From contig DJGV01000016.1 in the NCBI GenBank assembly GCA_002432805.1, positions 824 through 34,188 on the forward strand: DNA of 33,365 nt, given 5' to 3'. Origin of the DNA: Fervidobacterium sp. UBA5837 (lineage in GTDB: Bacteria > Thermotogota > Thermotogae > Thermotogales > Fervidobacteriaceae). The notes under the pieces are model-generated. The model was not told the origin of the DNA. It saw only the letters and a program-made list of their open reading frames with translations, and searched no databases. The position numbers and the translations under genes were made by a program. Positions within the stretch are counted from its first letter, which is position 1, and every line of letters begins with the position of its first letter. Positions 1 to 6,827 of this stretch are shown here, piece by piece.

Positions 1-1
1 A

Positions 2-43
2 CCCACTTCAGAAATAGCAAAAATAGTGGTTAAGCTGAGGTAA
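2..43 (+). CDS. Possible 3' end of an upstream gene (very short partial)
   Basis: One frame stays open from the window edge and reads PTSEIAKIVVKLR before a TAA. It has the composition of a real, basic amphipathic C-terminus, and a strong plus-strand terminator follows about 100 bp later. Another frame is also open and ends at position 33, so the frame is not certain. Nothing can be said about function. This is an inference from context only. Confidence 0.25.
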   Translation, partial: PTSEIAKIVVKLR

Positions 44-140
44 AAAAGATTAAATAAACGGACATTTAATATGATCGAACGCACAGTATTTGGAAGCGAT
101 GAATGATTATTTAGAGAATGGAAACTCGTCTTATCAAAGA

Positions 141-165
141 AAGCCCCCATTTCGGGGGCTTTTTT
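141..165 (+). terminator. Rho-independent terminator, possibly bidirectional
   Basis: Arms AAGCCCCC (141-148) and GGGGGCTT (154-161) form a perfect 8-bp GC-rich stem with a 5-nt loop. A T-run (160-165) follows directly on the plus strand. Read on the minus strand the stem is followed by TCTTTGA, so it may also stop transcripts from the PAP2 gene. A second, imperfect hairpin (cccc 209-212 with gggg 216-219, flanked by agaaa/tttct) lies between it and that gene. Confidence 0.8.
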
Positions 166-311
166 GAATTAGCAAATTAGCCATGAATCAAACGTGAAGA
201 AATTCAGGCCCCTTTGGGGGGTTTCTGACGTAATATGTATTTTTATTGACCAACTATCAATTATTAAACATTTATCGTCGTTCATTACAGGAGTCCTATT
301 GCAAAAATCGC

Positions 312-986
312 TCATTCCTCGTTCCCACTTGTCTCGAACGTACTTCCTATCGACCAGCCTATCAATCCCCCGTAGGCCACATCGGATAGCCAATGTTGGT
401 CTGACCAGAGTCTTTGTGCAGAGAAGACAGCAGGAACGATGTACCAGTAATCCCCAAATCTTTTTCCCACTGGTGTAAATATCGACCAGGCAAATGCGCT
501 GTGCCCGGATGGAAAAGACTGAAAATCATAATTGGTTGACAAGAATGTGAGATGGTATGGCCCGACGTTTTCGTAAGGTCTTGCCCTGCCAATAAGATAT
601 TTGATAGCTCCGGTGATTGCCGCAGTCACGGAGAAACTCTCAAGTACCGTGAATGCAGTGTAACTGTCGAATGGATAAATCACCGCAGCAGTTAGCAATG
701 CCATTGCTGTAAAATGAACTGTTTCAAAGTCGTTCAGAAAACCAAGAAAGTCGCTTTTGGGTACTATGTTTCTCACTGTATCATCGACAAGAAACGTAGG
801 TAATGCGTAGAGGAAGGCATCTTCTAATCTCAAACTAGCGACATCTGTCTTAACTTCATCGATGGGTGAAAAAGTCAATGAAAAAGTCGATGAAAAACTC
901 GAATTTTGTGGCACGTCTGCAAAGCAAGTTACAGCTAGTGAAAAAAGTATCAAAGCAAGCAAAGTACCTGAGATATGGTTATCCAT
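312..986 (-). CDS. Secreted or membrane-associated PAP2-family phosphatase
   Basis: This is a 224-residue type 2 phosphatidic acid phosphatase superfamily protein. The three family motifs are visible: K129-x6-R136-P137, PSGH at 159-162, and R192-x5-H198-x3-D202. The usual SR of the third motif is QR here. The first 23 residues form a signal peptide with a likely cleavage at CFA-DV, so the enzyme should act outside the cytoplasm, for example on lipid phosphates or polyprenyl diphosphates; the substrate is not determined. The ATG directly follows the TAG of the upstream lyase-GNAT gene (TAGATG), and a purine-rich GGAGAAGGGG in that gene's last codons can serve as ribosome site, so translation is probably coupled. 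Functional link to the lyase is unknown. Confidence 0.85.
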   Translation of the reverse strand: MDNHISGTLLALILFSLAVTCFADVPQNSSFSSTFSLTFSPIDEVKTDVASLRLEDAFLYALPTFLVDDTVRNIVPKSDFLGFLNDFETVHFTAMALLTAAVIYPFDSYTAFTVLESFSVTAAITGAIKYLIGRARPYENVGPYHLTFLSTNYDFQSFPSGHSAFAWSIFTPVGKRFGDYWYIVPAVFSAQRLWSDQHWLSDVAYGGLIGWSIGSTFETSGNEE

Positions 987-2579
987 CTACACTACCCCCT
1001 TCTCCATCTTCACGTGCGGTATGCCTGCTTCTTCGAACACGTCGCTTACTATCTTATATCCAAGTTTTTCATAGAAGCCTTGAACTTGAATTTGAGCATT
1101 TAGCACATACTTTTTAGCCCCTTTTTCTTTCAACACGCGTTCTATGCCTTCCATTATGCGCTTGCCGTATCCATAAGCACGATACTCTTTGAGTACAGCA
1201 ACGCGTTCTATTTTCCAAGCACCATCTTCTATCTGTCTTGCACGTGCCGTTGCAATTGGCATACTGAAGTGCTTGAGCAAAAAGTGCAAAGCTTCTCCAT
1301 CTTTCCCATCAAGTTCTATCTCACGTTCTATGTTCTGACCAATTATGAAGACCATTTCTCTGATTAGCATGCACTGTTTGAATCGTATATCTGACATCTC
1401 GAAGTGCTCGACTGTTATCGCATTGTCGTATGCCTTCTTCATCCTCTCGAGACCTTCTTGAAGTAATATTCTTGGGCATGCAAAATTCAGTCTGACACAC
1501 TTTCCATCTCCAAAATCTGCGCCATCGTTCAAGTACACCCTCGCTTTATCCAAGAAAAATTGCTGAGGTTTGTCCAACCTCGCCGTTGAGCAATCGATCC
1601 ACATGAGGTACGTACCTTCTGGCAATTCAGGTTTCAAAAGTGGCATGTTCGATGTAATGTACTGGTAAGCAAAGTCTCTATTTGCTTGCAGATATGGAAT
1701 CAATTCGTCTACCCAGTCGTCACATCTGTATGCCTCTTTCAGTGCTTCAACATTCAAGATGTTTGTCGAGTTGAGTTCCATGTTTTCCAAATAGACTTTA
1801 TATGCTGCTCTTACCTTCTCATCCGGTATGATTCCGTACGAATTCGTGAGCCCAGCTATGTTGAATGTCTTTCCAGGTGAGTTCAATACCACAACATTTC
1901 TTTGTCCAACGTTTAGAAAACTGGCAAATCGATGTGGATTGTAGATTAAATCACCATGTATCTCGTCCGAAATTACCATTATTCCATGTTTTTGCGTTAT
2001 CTCGTACAACTTTTCGAGTTCTTCGTGCGTCCATACTCTACCGACTGGATTGTGCGGATTGGAGAGTATGATCATCTTTGTGCGTTCATCGATTAATCTT
2101 TCCAAAGATTCAAGGTCCATCTGCCACTTCCCATCTTTCTTCACGAGCCTGTTTTCGATGACCCTTCTGCCGTTATTCTCAACTACTTTGAAGAATGGCG
2201 GGTATATCGGAGGTTGTATAATCACTTTATCACCTGGTTGAGATAAAAGGTTGACGAAGAAAGAAAGCATCGGTACAACACCAGGGCCATCAACGATCCA
2301 AGTTCTATCTACATTCATGTCATATCGAAGCCTGTACCAGTCGATTATTGCGTCGTAATACTCATCTGATTTAAATGTGTAACCGAAAAATCCATGCTCG
2401 ACGCGCTTTTTGAGTCTTTCAACGATCCTTGAAGATGTTGGAAAGTCCATATCTGCTACCCACATGGGCAGTACATCGTCACCGTAGAGTTTGACTATCA
2501 TATCCCATTTTACGCAGTCTGTACCTAACCGTCCTTGAAAAGTATCGAAAGAAGTATCGAAATCACTGTTATTGGACAT
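987..2579 (-). CDS. PatB/MalY-like C-S lyase (PLP) fused to a GNAT acetyltransferase
   Basis: A 530-residue two-domain protein. Residues 1-390 are a fold-type I PLP enzyme of the PatB/MalY cystathionine beta-lyase subgroup: N-terminal DTFQGRLGTDCVKWD, SNPHNPVGRVW, DEIHGDL with D205, Schiff-base lysine K237 in SPGKTFNIAGL, and carboxylate-binding R363 in CVRLNFACPR. Residues from about 395 to 530 are a GNAT domain, with the acetyl-CoA motif as RAYGYGK (467-473) and a C-terminal FYEKLGYK. PatB-type enzymes are about 390 residues, so the extra domain is a true fusion in one frame. The chosen ATG has GGGAGGG eight bases upstream; an in-frame ATG 16 codons earlier has no ribosome site. The lyase would cleave cysteine S-conjugates or cystathionine to pyruvate, ammonia and thiol. 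The acetyltransferase acceptor is unknown; an amino-acid or thiol acceptor is only a guess. Confidence 0.88.
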   Translation of the reverse strand: MSNNSDFDTSFDTFQGRLGTDCVKWDMIVKLYGDDVLPMWVADMDFPTSSRIVERLKKRVEHGFFGYTFKSDEYYDAIIDWYRLRYDMNVDRTWIVDGPGVVPMLSFFVNLLSQPGDKVIIQPPIYPPFFKVVENNGRRVIENRLVKKDGKWQMDLESLERLIDERTKMIILSNPHNPVGRVWTHEELEKLYEITQKHGIMVISDEIHGDLIYNPHRFASFLNVGQRNVVVLNSPGKTFNIAGLTNSYGIIPDEKVRAAYKVYLENMELNSTNILNVEALKEAYRCDDWVDELIPYLQANRDFAYQYITSNMPLLKPELPEGTYLMWIDCSTARLDKPQQFFLDKARVYLNDGADFGDGKCVRLNFACPRILLQEGLERMKKAYDNAITVEHFEMSDIRFKQCMLIREMVFIIGQNIEREIELDGKDGEALHFLLKHFSMPIATARARQIEDGAWKIERVAVLKEYRAYGYGKRIMEGIERVLKEKGAKKYVLNAQIQVQGFYEKLGYKIVSDVFEEAGIPHVKMEKGVV

Positions 2580-2626
2580 CCGCATTCCCTCCCGTGTTGT
2601 GTACTGTGTGTTGTGAGTCATATACA

Positions 2627-2632
2627 ATTATA
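2627..2632 (-). promoter_or_regulatory. Probable -10 box of the lyase-GNAT / PAP2 operon
   Basis: On the minus strand the hexamer is a perfect TATAAT about 48 bases before the chosen start codon. No convincing -35 hexamer is seen at 16-18 bp. The divergent plus-strand promoter lies about 50 bp away, so the two transcription units share a compact control region. Confidence 0.4.
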
Positions 2633-2653
2633 CCATTTACGATCCCGTTAACG

Positions 2654-2683
2654 TTATACTTCTTTCATCGTTGGTGCTATAAT
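2654..2683 (+). promoter_or_regulatory. Probable sigma-70-type promoter of the S41-like / SpoIIE operon
   Basis: A perfect -10 TATAAT (2678-2683) is preceded by a weak -35 TTATAC (2654-2659) at 18-bp spacing. It lies 42 bp ahead of the start codon at 2726, giving a short leader containing AGGGGCG as ribosome site. Confidence 0.5.
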
Positions 2684-2725
2684 GTATATGTACTGAAAAT
2701 ACACATTGATAGGGGCGATACATTT

Positions 2726-4033
2726 ATGAAGATGAATAACTTTACTGTATGGTTCATAATCGGTGTGGTTGTGGTTGGTTTGCTTGCCATGTATGTTTAC
2801 GAGCATTTCAGATACTCGCCTTATTCACTTCTCGTAGACCTTGGAGTAATAAAGGAATACGTTAGTGACAGACATATAGACCTTGCCGATATCACGTTGC
2901 GCAGACAATTCCAAGACCAGACTGTTGCTTTCGACAAGCGCTTGTCAACTTACGATTTTGCGTTAAGCATAGCACCTATGCTATCTACGTTGAAAGATGG
3001 TGTTACAAGGATCGAATTCCCACTTAAGAAGAAAGATGGAAGGCTTCCGCTGAAGTTCAAGTACATTGATAATGAAGTAATTGTTGTTGAGAGTGAGTGC
3101 GAGGTACCTGTAGGTGCTAAGATATTGACCATAAATGGCTATCCGATCGATCAGATAATTGAAAAATATGGCAAGCTTTTCCCAACGTTAGATGAATACA
3201 AACAGGAGTACTCTTTTGTCGATAAGCTACTTTATACGTATCCAGTGATAATCGACGCAAATAGTGTCCAGTTGACGTATATGATGCCAGATTCGTACGC
3301 TCAGCGCGTAGCGTATGTAAAGACAACGCAAAAGGATATCAAGTATACAAATCCTGTTTTCGTGTTTTCAAAGGGGGCAGATACGTTCATAAAGATAAAT
3401 GCGTTTTCCGTTGAAGATAAGAAACAGATGCAGTCTGTAACCGAGCAGCTTGAAGAAGTTGCAAGAACTTCTTCCGAAGGGTCTAGAACGTTTTTCGACC
3501 TCAGATATGCAGACGATGGTGACGATACAGTGGTAACAACGATACTTTCGTATTTGATAGATGAACCGAAGAATCTTTACCCATCGATGTACAGAAGATA
3601 CAAAGATAGCATCGTAGCAGCAGAGCAAATGCCAATCTCGCAAAGTGAGAATAGGTTGAAAGGTGATGTGTACTTTCTTGTAGACCAGAGCTGTTTCTAC
3701 ACGCCACAGAGGACTATTCTATTTTTCATCGCAGAACATCAAGTTGGTCAGTGCATTGGTAACATACCTGCGCCAAGTCAAACATTGTACATAGAAGAAT
3801 TTTGGAGGATACTACCAAACACAAAAGTTTATGTTGTGATGCCCACGGAGAAGGCGAAAATAGATGCACAAAAGTGGAATGATTTTTTGGTATCTACTGA
3901 GAATAACAATTCGATGGATGTTGAGGCTTTTAAATTGACAAAAGAGATGTTGTATTCGTATGAGGCATACGAAAAGTACGTCGAACAGATTCAACAATTA
4001 CTCAACGCAGAAGCGTCTACAAATTCACAATGA
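2726..4033 (+). CDS. Membrane-anchored S41-peptidase-like protein, probably catalytically inactive
   Basis: A 435-residue protein with one N-terminal transmembrane segment (about 8-25) and a long extracytoplasmic part. Residues 88-150 resemble the S41/C-terminal-processing-protease start: a KDGV motif and a PDZ-like VPVGAKILTINGYP. Residues 220-280 (FIKINAFS...TFFDLR) and 313-345 (VYFLVDQS...) match the layout of the S41 catalytic core. The position where family members carry the nucleophilic serine (TxSAAE-like) reads CFYTPQ here, so a proteolytic role is doubtful. The family assignment is by pattern and is tentative; a scaffold or ligand-binding role is possible. The ATG follows AGGGGCG; longer in-frame starts lack a ribosome site and overlap the promoter. 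A phosphatase gene follows after 34 bp in the same operon. Confidence 0.6.
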   Translation: MKMNNFTVWFIIGVVVVGLLAMYVYEHFRYSPYSLLVDLGVIKEYVSDRHIDLADITLRRQFQDQTVAFDKRLSTYDFALSIAPMLSTLKDGVTRIEFPLKKKDGRLPLKFKYIDNEVIVVESECEVPVGAKILTINGYPIDQIIEKYGKLFPTLDEYKQEYSFVDKLLYTYPVIIDANSVQLTYMMPDSYAQRVAYVKTTQKDIKYTNPVFVFSKGADTFIKINAFSVEDKKQMQSVTEQLEEVARTSSEGSRTFFDLRYADDGDDTVVTTILSYLIDEPKNLYPSMYRRYKDSIVAAEQMPISQSENRLKGDVYFLVDQSCFYTPQRTILFFIAEHQVGQCIGNIPAPSQTLYIEEFWRILPNTKVYVVMPTEKAKIDAQKWNDFLVSTENNNSMDVEAFKLTKEMLYSYEAYEKYVEQIQQLLNAEASTNSQ

Positions 4034-4067
4034 GACAAAGAGGCAAATACAAAGGATGTGATAACAC

Positions 4068-5150
4068 GTGACGAATCAAACATTAACCGAATATCTGAAG
4101 GAGAAGAACTTACTTGAATTTCTTGACGAGATATCGATGCCTGCTTATGTAGTAAATAAAGCAAGAACAATCGTATTTTGGAATAGAGAAGCACGTGAGT
4201 TAACGGGATATATGCCGCAAGACGTGGTTGGCAAACGTTGTGCAGACCAAGTTTTGAATCACATAGATAAAACAGGCATTCCGCTCTGTTCGACTGACTT
4301 ATGTCCTCTTTACCAATCGATGAAAGATGGCTTACCGGTTCAATTGCCATTTTCAGTTTTTGGATTGACCAAATCAGGTAAGCGTAAGCCATTTTCCATA
4401 TTTGGACTTCCAATCAAGGCAGAAGATGGTGAGGTACTCGGTGGCATGGAACTGTTTACGGACGCTGAGGATACTGACAAAGACATGTCGTTAGCAATAA
4501 AGATACAACAGACATTTGTACCTAAGGATGAAGAACACATCGAATTTTTTTACCGTCCATCGGCAGGCCTTGGTGGTGATATGATTTATTACAATTTCCC
4601 ATGGGTTGGAATTATAGATATCAGCGGGCATGGTGTGGCTGCATCGCTTATTTCTATGCTGCTAAGAACGGTTGTAGATATCGTCATTGCATACGAGCCA
4701 CATATAAATAGTATACCATCCTTGATAGAGAACGAATTGACAAAGTATCAACTTGAAGGACTTTATTTCACTGGGATTATCGGAAAACTTGAAGGTTCAA
4801 AGTACAGGTTCATAGATATAGGTCATCCTTCACCGATAAACATTGCAACATCGCAGGTGCTCGAAACGAAGAACGTTGTACCCGTTGGTTTTGGTTTTTC
4901 ACAAGAATATTCCGACGATGTTGTGAACGTATACGATTTGAACGATGGTCCTTTGTTCATCTACACGGATGGAATAAGCGAGCTTGAGACAAAAGATGGC
5001 ATGCTCAGCTCCGAAGGACTGGCAAAGATAGTCTCGAAAGATGACAATCTAAATAGCATATATCTTAAAACGCTCAAAATCAGAAAATCGCCAGTTCAGT
5101 CGGACGATGTCACGATGATCCTTCTTCGAAATCCTATTCCCACTCGATAG
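4068..5150 (+). CDS. PAS domain - SpoIIE/PP2C-type serine phosphatase
   Basis: A 360-residue soluble signalling protein. Residues 15-130 form a PAS domain (MPAYVVNKARTIVFWN...ELTGY) carrying C58, H65, C74 and C79, a possible metal or cofactor site. Residues 140-355 form an RsbU/SpoIIE-type PP2C phosphatase: GGD with D171, DISGHG (184-189), GHPSPIN, YTDG with D301 and a terminal SDDVTM. All the main metal-binding aspartates appear present. Such proteins usually dephosphorylate anti-sigma-factor antagonists (STAS proteins) in response to a signal; no antagonist or kinase gene is in the window. The start is a GTG after AAAGGATGTG, a rather weak and distant ribosome site. The last 17 bases overlap the 3' end of guaA on the other strand. 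Confidence 0.85.
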   Translation: MTNQTLTEYLKEKNLLEFLDEISMPAYVVNKARTIVFWNREARELTGYMPQDVVGKRCADQVLNHIDKTGIPLCSTDLCPLYQSMKDGLPVQLPFSVFGLTKSGKRKPFSIFGLPIKAEDGEVLGGMELFTDAEDTDKDMSLAIKIQQTFVPKDEEHIEFFYRPSAGLGGDMIYYNFPWVGIIDISGHGVAASLISMLLRTVVDIVIAYEPHINSIPSLIENELTKYQLEGLYFTGIIGKLEGSKYRFIDIGHPSPINIATSQVLETKNVVPVGFGFSQEYSDDVVNVYDLNDGPLFIYTDGISELETKDGMLSSEGLAKIVSKDDNLNSIYLKTLKIRKSPVQSDDVTMILLRNPIPTR

Positions 5151-6684
5151 TAGCAGGTGGCTTTGAGGTTATATCGTACACAACCCTGTTGATGCCTTTT
5201 ACCTCGTTGACTATCCTCTTGGCAACGTGGTTCAAAAATTCATGCGGTAGCTTTGCCCAGTCTGCTGTCATGCCATCTTCACTCGTGACTGCTCTGAGTG
5301 CTACAACATTCTCGTACGTTCTGTAATCACCCATCACACCAACGCTTTTCACAGGCAACAAGACTGCGAATGCTTGCCATACTTTATCGTACAGGTCCCA
5401 TCTTTTCAGCTCTTGTATGAATATGGCATCTGCATTTTGCAAGATTTCTACCGATTGCCTGTCTACTGCACCGATGATTCTCACGGCAAGTCCCGGTCCC
5501 GGGAATGGATGACGGCCAAGTATATTTTCTGGCAATCCTAACTCTCTACCAAGTGATCTGACTTCGTCTTTGAATAGATATCTCAGCGGTTCTATGGTTT
5601 CAAATGGCATGTTTTCAGGTAGCCCGCCAACGTTGTGGTGCGTTTTTATCTTTGCACCAGCTTTTCTCTCCGCAACTTTACTCTCGATTACGTCTGGATA
5701 AAGCGTACCTTGTGCCAAGTACGCTATATCACCGAATTCCTCTTTCAACTTCATCGATTCTTCATAGAACACATCTATGAACATGTGACCAATTCTCCTT
5801 CTCTTCTCTTCCGGGTCTTCTATACCATCAAGAACGTTAAAGAACTTATCAGAGGCATCTACATAGTGAATCTTCATACCTATCGCTTCGAACTGTTCTA
5901 TAACATCCTTTCCCTCATCTTTTCTGAGCAGACCTGTATCTACGAATATGGGAATAAATCTATCCGGAACTGCTCTATGTAGCAGCATTGCAACGACGGA
6001 AGAATCGACGCCACCGGATAGTCCAAGTATCACTTTTCCATCTTTTATCTTTTCTTTCAACTCTTCTATCATGCGTTGTGCAAAGTTCTGCATAGACCAG
6101 TTGGGTCTAAGACCTGCCACTTTTTCTAGGAAGTTTCTCAATATTTCCTTTCCATTCTGCGTGTGAACAACTTCCGGATGAAATTGAACACCGTAATATC
6201 TATCGTCGATACTTCTAATAGCTGCGCATGGCGAATTCTCACTTGTCGCAATGGCTTCAAAACCATCAGGCAGCATTTCAACTCTATCGGAATGGCTCAT
6301 CCAGACTGTGAATTCTTCTGGTAGACCATCGAATATGCCAACGTGCCTTTTGATGAAGAGCTTTGCAGGTCCGAATTCTCTATGCGATGATTTTTCAACA
6401 CGTCCGCCAAATTGATGAACGAGCACTTGGAGTCCATAGCATATACCTAATGTAGGAAGCTTACTCTTAAAAACATATGCTGGAATTTTCGGAGAGTTTC
6501 CATCGTAGACACTTGATGGGCCGCCTGACAGGATGAACGCAACGGGTTGGAGCTTGGTAATATTTTCTTCTTTTTCATCGTACGGTACAAGCTCGCTATA
6601 AAAGCCAAGTTCTCTAATGCGTCTTAAGATAAGTTGAGTATATTGTGACCCAAAGTCTATCACAACAACCGTCTGTTTTTCCAT
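5134..6684 (-). CDS. guaA: GMP synthase (glutamine-hydrolysing)
   Basis: A 516-residue full-length two-domain enzyme converting XMP to GMP with glutamine and ATP, the last step of de novo guanine nucleotide synthesis. The N-terminal class I glutamine amidotransferase has nucleophile C82 in GICYGLQ, plus H169 and E171 in FHPEV. The ATP-pyrophosphatase domain has the PP-loop SGGVDSS (223-229). The C-terminal dimerisation domain ends with the family signature TSKPPATIEWE. The ATG is preceded by GGGGGGTAAG at a suitable distance. It lies downstream of the chemoreceptor gene on the same strand, but a 143-bp gap with its own -10 box and palindrome suggests independent transcription. Its 3' end overlaps the PAS-phosphatase gene tail to tail. 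Confidence 0.97.
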   Translation of the reverse strand: MEKQTVVVIDFGSQYTQLILRRIRELGFYSELVPYDEKEENITKLQPVAFILSGGPSSVYDGNSPKIPAYVFKSKLPTLGICYGLQVLVHQFGGRVEKSSHREFGPAKLFIKRHVGIFDGLPEEFTVWMSHSDRVEMLPDGFEAIATSENSPCAAIRSIDDRYYGVQFHPEVVHTQNGKEILRNFLEKVAGLRPNWSMQNFAQRMIEELKEKIKDGKVILGLSGGVDSSVVAMLLHRAVPDRFIPIFVDTGLLRKDEGKDVIEQFEAIGMKIHYVDASDKFFNVLDGIEDPEEKRRRIGHMFIDVFYEESMKLKEEFGDIAYLAQGTLYPDVIESKVAERKAGAKIKTHHNVGGLPENMPFETIEPLRYLFKDEVRSLGRELGLPENILGRHPFPGPGLAVRIIGAVDRQSVEILQNADAIFIQELKRWDLYDKVWQAFAVLLPVKSVGVMGDYRTYENVVALRAVTSEDGMTADWAKLPHEFLNHVAKRIVNEVKGINRVVYDITSKPPATIEWE

Positions 6685-6701
6685 TTTTCTTACCCCCCAC
6701 G

Positions 6702-6728
6702 ACTATACATTTGTGTTTGCCACACAAA
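6702..6728 (-). promoter_or_regulatory. guaA promoter region with a palindromic operator candidate
   Basis: On the minus strand a -10-like TATAGT (6702-6707) lies directly downstream of the inverted repeat TTTGTGT-GGCAA-ACACAAA (6710-6728), with perfect 7-bp arms. The palindrome occupies the spacer where a repressor would block RNA polymerase. No clear -35 hexamer is seen. The regulator is unknown; a purine-responsive one would fit the gene. Confidence 0.4.
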
Positions 6729-6827
6729 AAATCTATCACACAAGCGTCGTGAGTTCAAGAAATAATAGATTAAATTTGCTTTTCATAATATTTCATAATT
6801 GTGGGATCCCAGAAAACCCCACATTTT

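Noticed and set aside
71..106. Eleven-codon open frame with ATG in the first intergenic stretch
   Set aside because: It is too short, has no ribosome site and no recognisable product.
169..478. Overlapping open frames on both strands at the left end
   Set aside because: They are mostly antisense or out of frame to the PAP2 gene, lack ribosome sites and have no domain-like sequence.
6800..6823. Hairpin TGTGGG/CCCACA just after the chemoreceptor stop codon as its terminator
   Set aside because: On the minus strand it is followed by ATTATGAAAT, not a U-tract, and the stem is only 6 bp with a 12-nt loop. The U-rich side is on the plus strand, where no gene precedes it.
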